From Neoroseomonas soli (GTDB lineage: Bacteria > Pseudomonadota > Alphaproteobacteria > Acetobacterales > Acetobacteraceae): a stretch of 46,267 nucleotides of DNA. The DNA lies in assembly GCF_018129065.1 (NCBI RefSeq), contig NZ_JAAEDM010000033.1, positions 1-46,267 on the forward strand. The letters run 5' to 3'. A program made the translations under genes and the position numbers. The notes beneath the pieces were generated by a model. The model was given only the letters and a program-made list of their open reading frames with translations, was not told where the DNA came from and did not search any database. Positions 46,025 through 46,267 of the stretch are shown one piece after another (the stretch's first letter is position 1; every line of letters starts with the position of its first letter).

Positions 46025-46267
46025 AGAACCCCGCGCGCATCCGGCCCGGATTGAGGATCCCCGCCGGGTCCAGCGCCGCCTTGACGCGCCGCGCGATGGC
46101 GGCGAGCGGCGCCGGCTCCTCCGGCAGCACCGCGACGGCCAGGCGCAAGGCCTCCGGCGCACGGAACAGCGTGCAGGTTCCGCCCGAAAGCGCCGCCGCG
46201 GCAACCAGCGCCGCATGGCCCCCCGCCGTCGCGGGCCCCGCCACCCAGGCGAGCCCGCCGCCCCAGT
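46023..46267 (-). CDS. glcE: C-terminal part of a GlcE-like FAD-linked oxidase (5' end outside window)
   Basis: Only the last 81 codons are present. WGGGLAWVAGPATAGGHAAL and the terminal VKAALDPAGILNPGRM are typical of the C-terminal cap of FAD-binding_4 flavoproteins; the short insert CTLFRAPEALRLAVAVLPEE fits glycolate oxidase subunit GlcE rather than the longer GlcD. GlcE works with GlcD and GlcF in oxidising glycolate to glyoxylate; those genes would be upstream on this strand, beyond the window. Its TGA lies within a hairpin. Confidence 0.7.
   Translation of the reverse strand, partial: WGGGLAWVAGPATAGGHAALVAAAALSGGTCTLFRAPEALRLAVAVLPEEPAPLAAIARRVKAALDPAGILNPGRMRAGF

Overview
The window is very GC-rich DNA, with G or C at nearly every third codon position. 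Frequent GTG and TTG starts, tightly overlapping ATGA/GTGA gene junctions and dispersed intergenic palindromes point to an alphaproteobacterium. An orphan tripartite-tricarboxylate (Bug-type) receptor, a sufR-B-C-D-S-U-T-A operon, several acyl-CoA enzymes and many solute transporters fit the Acetobacteraceae, for example a Roseomonas-like genome. This is a judgement from gene content; no 16S or other marker gene is present. I see no rRNA, tRNA, CRISPR array, transposase, integrase or phage gene. It reads as chromosomal metabolic and transport sequence.

Layout. 1-6173: helicase tail, glutaryl-CoA dehydrogenase, a DUF2721 membrane protein coupled to a TrmA/RumA-type RNA methyltransferase, a FkbM methyltransferase, an exported metallo-beta-lactamase-fold hydrolase with a possible remnant behind it, and an ABM-domain protein. 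6174-12774 (minus): a complete SUF iron-sulfur assembly operon led by its Rrf2-type regulator, with a promoter and an imperfect palindromic operator in front. 12909-18155: an alpha/beta hydrolase, then a compact minus-strand five-gene unit joining a NitT/TauT-type ABC importer to a cyclopropane-fatty-acid synthase and a GNAT acetyltransferase. 18301-23676: SDR, small secreted protein, ADP-forming acyl-CoA synthetase, nitroreductase, NUDIX hydrolase and a small membrane protein. 23826-26848: a polar amino-acid ABC importer whose two permease genes are separated by a palindromic element. 27042-32682: methyltransferase, orphan Bug receptor and a run of envelope proteins, including a K+-channel-like membrane protein with a degenerate filter, an uncharacterised lipoprotein and a patatin-like lipoprotein. 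32989-38915: DUF3237 and rhodanese genes, then a TetR regulator with an RND efflux adaptor and pump; two matching operator-like inverted repeats flank tetR. 39022-46267: fatty-acyl-CoA ligase, two divergent TauE/SafE transporters, an Asp/Glu racemase, a small protein behind a Fur-box-like site, tartrate-dehydrogenase-type enzyme, two unknown exported proteins and the 3' end of a GlcE-like flavoprotein.

How the genes work together. Clear functional units are the SUF operon, the two ABC importers and the TetR-controlled RND system. Sulfur and iron handling recurs (SUF, rhodanese, two TauE/SafE proteins, Fur-like box), but only the SUF genes form one demonstrable pathway.

The observations most worth following are regulatory or structural: the suf palindrome, a possible 20-codon ORF bridging sufB and sufC, the paired TetR operators, two families of structured intergenic repeats with paired stem changes, and the channel homologue that has lost its K+ filter signature. 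I did not find a clearly new multi-gene defence or mobile system.
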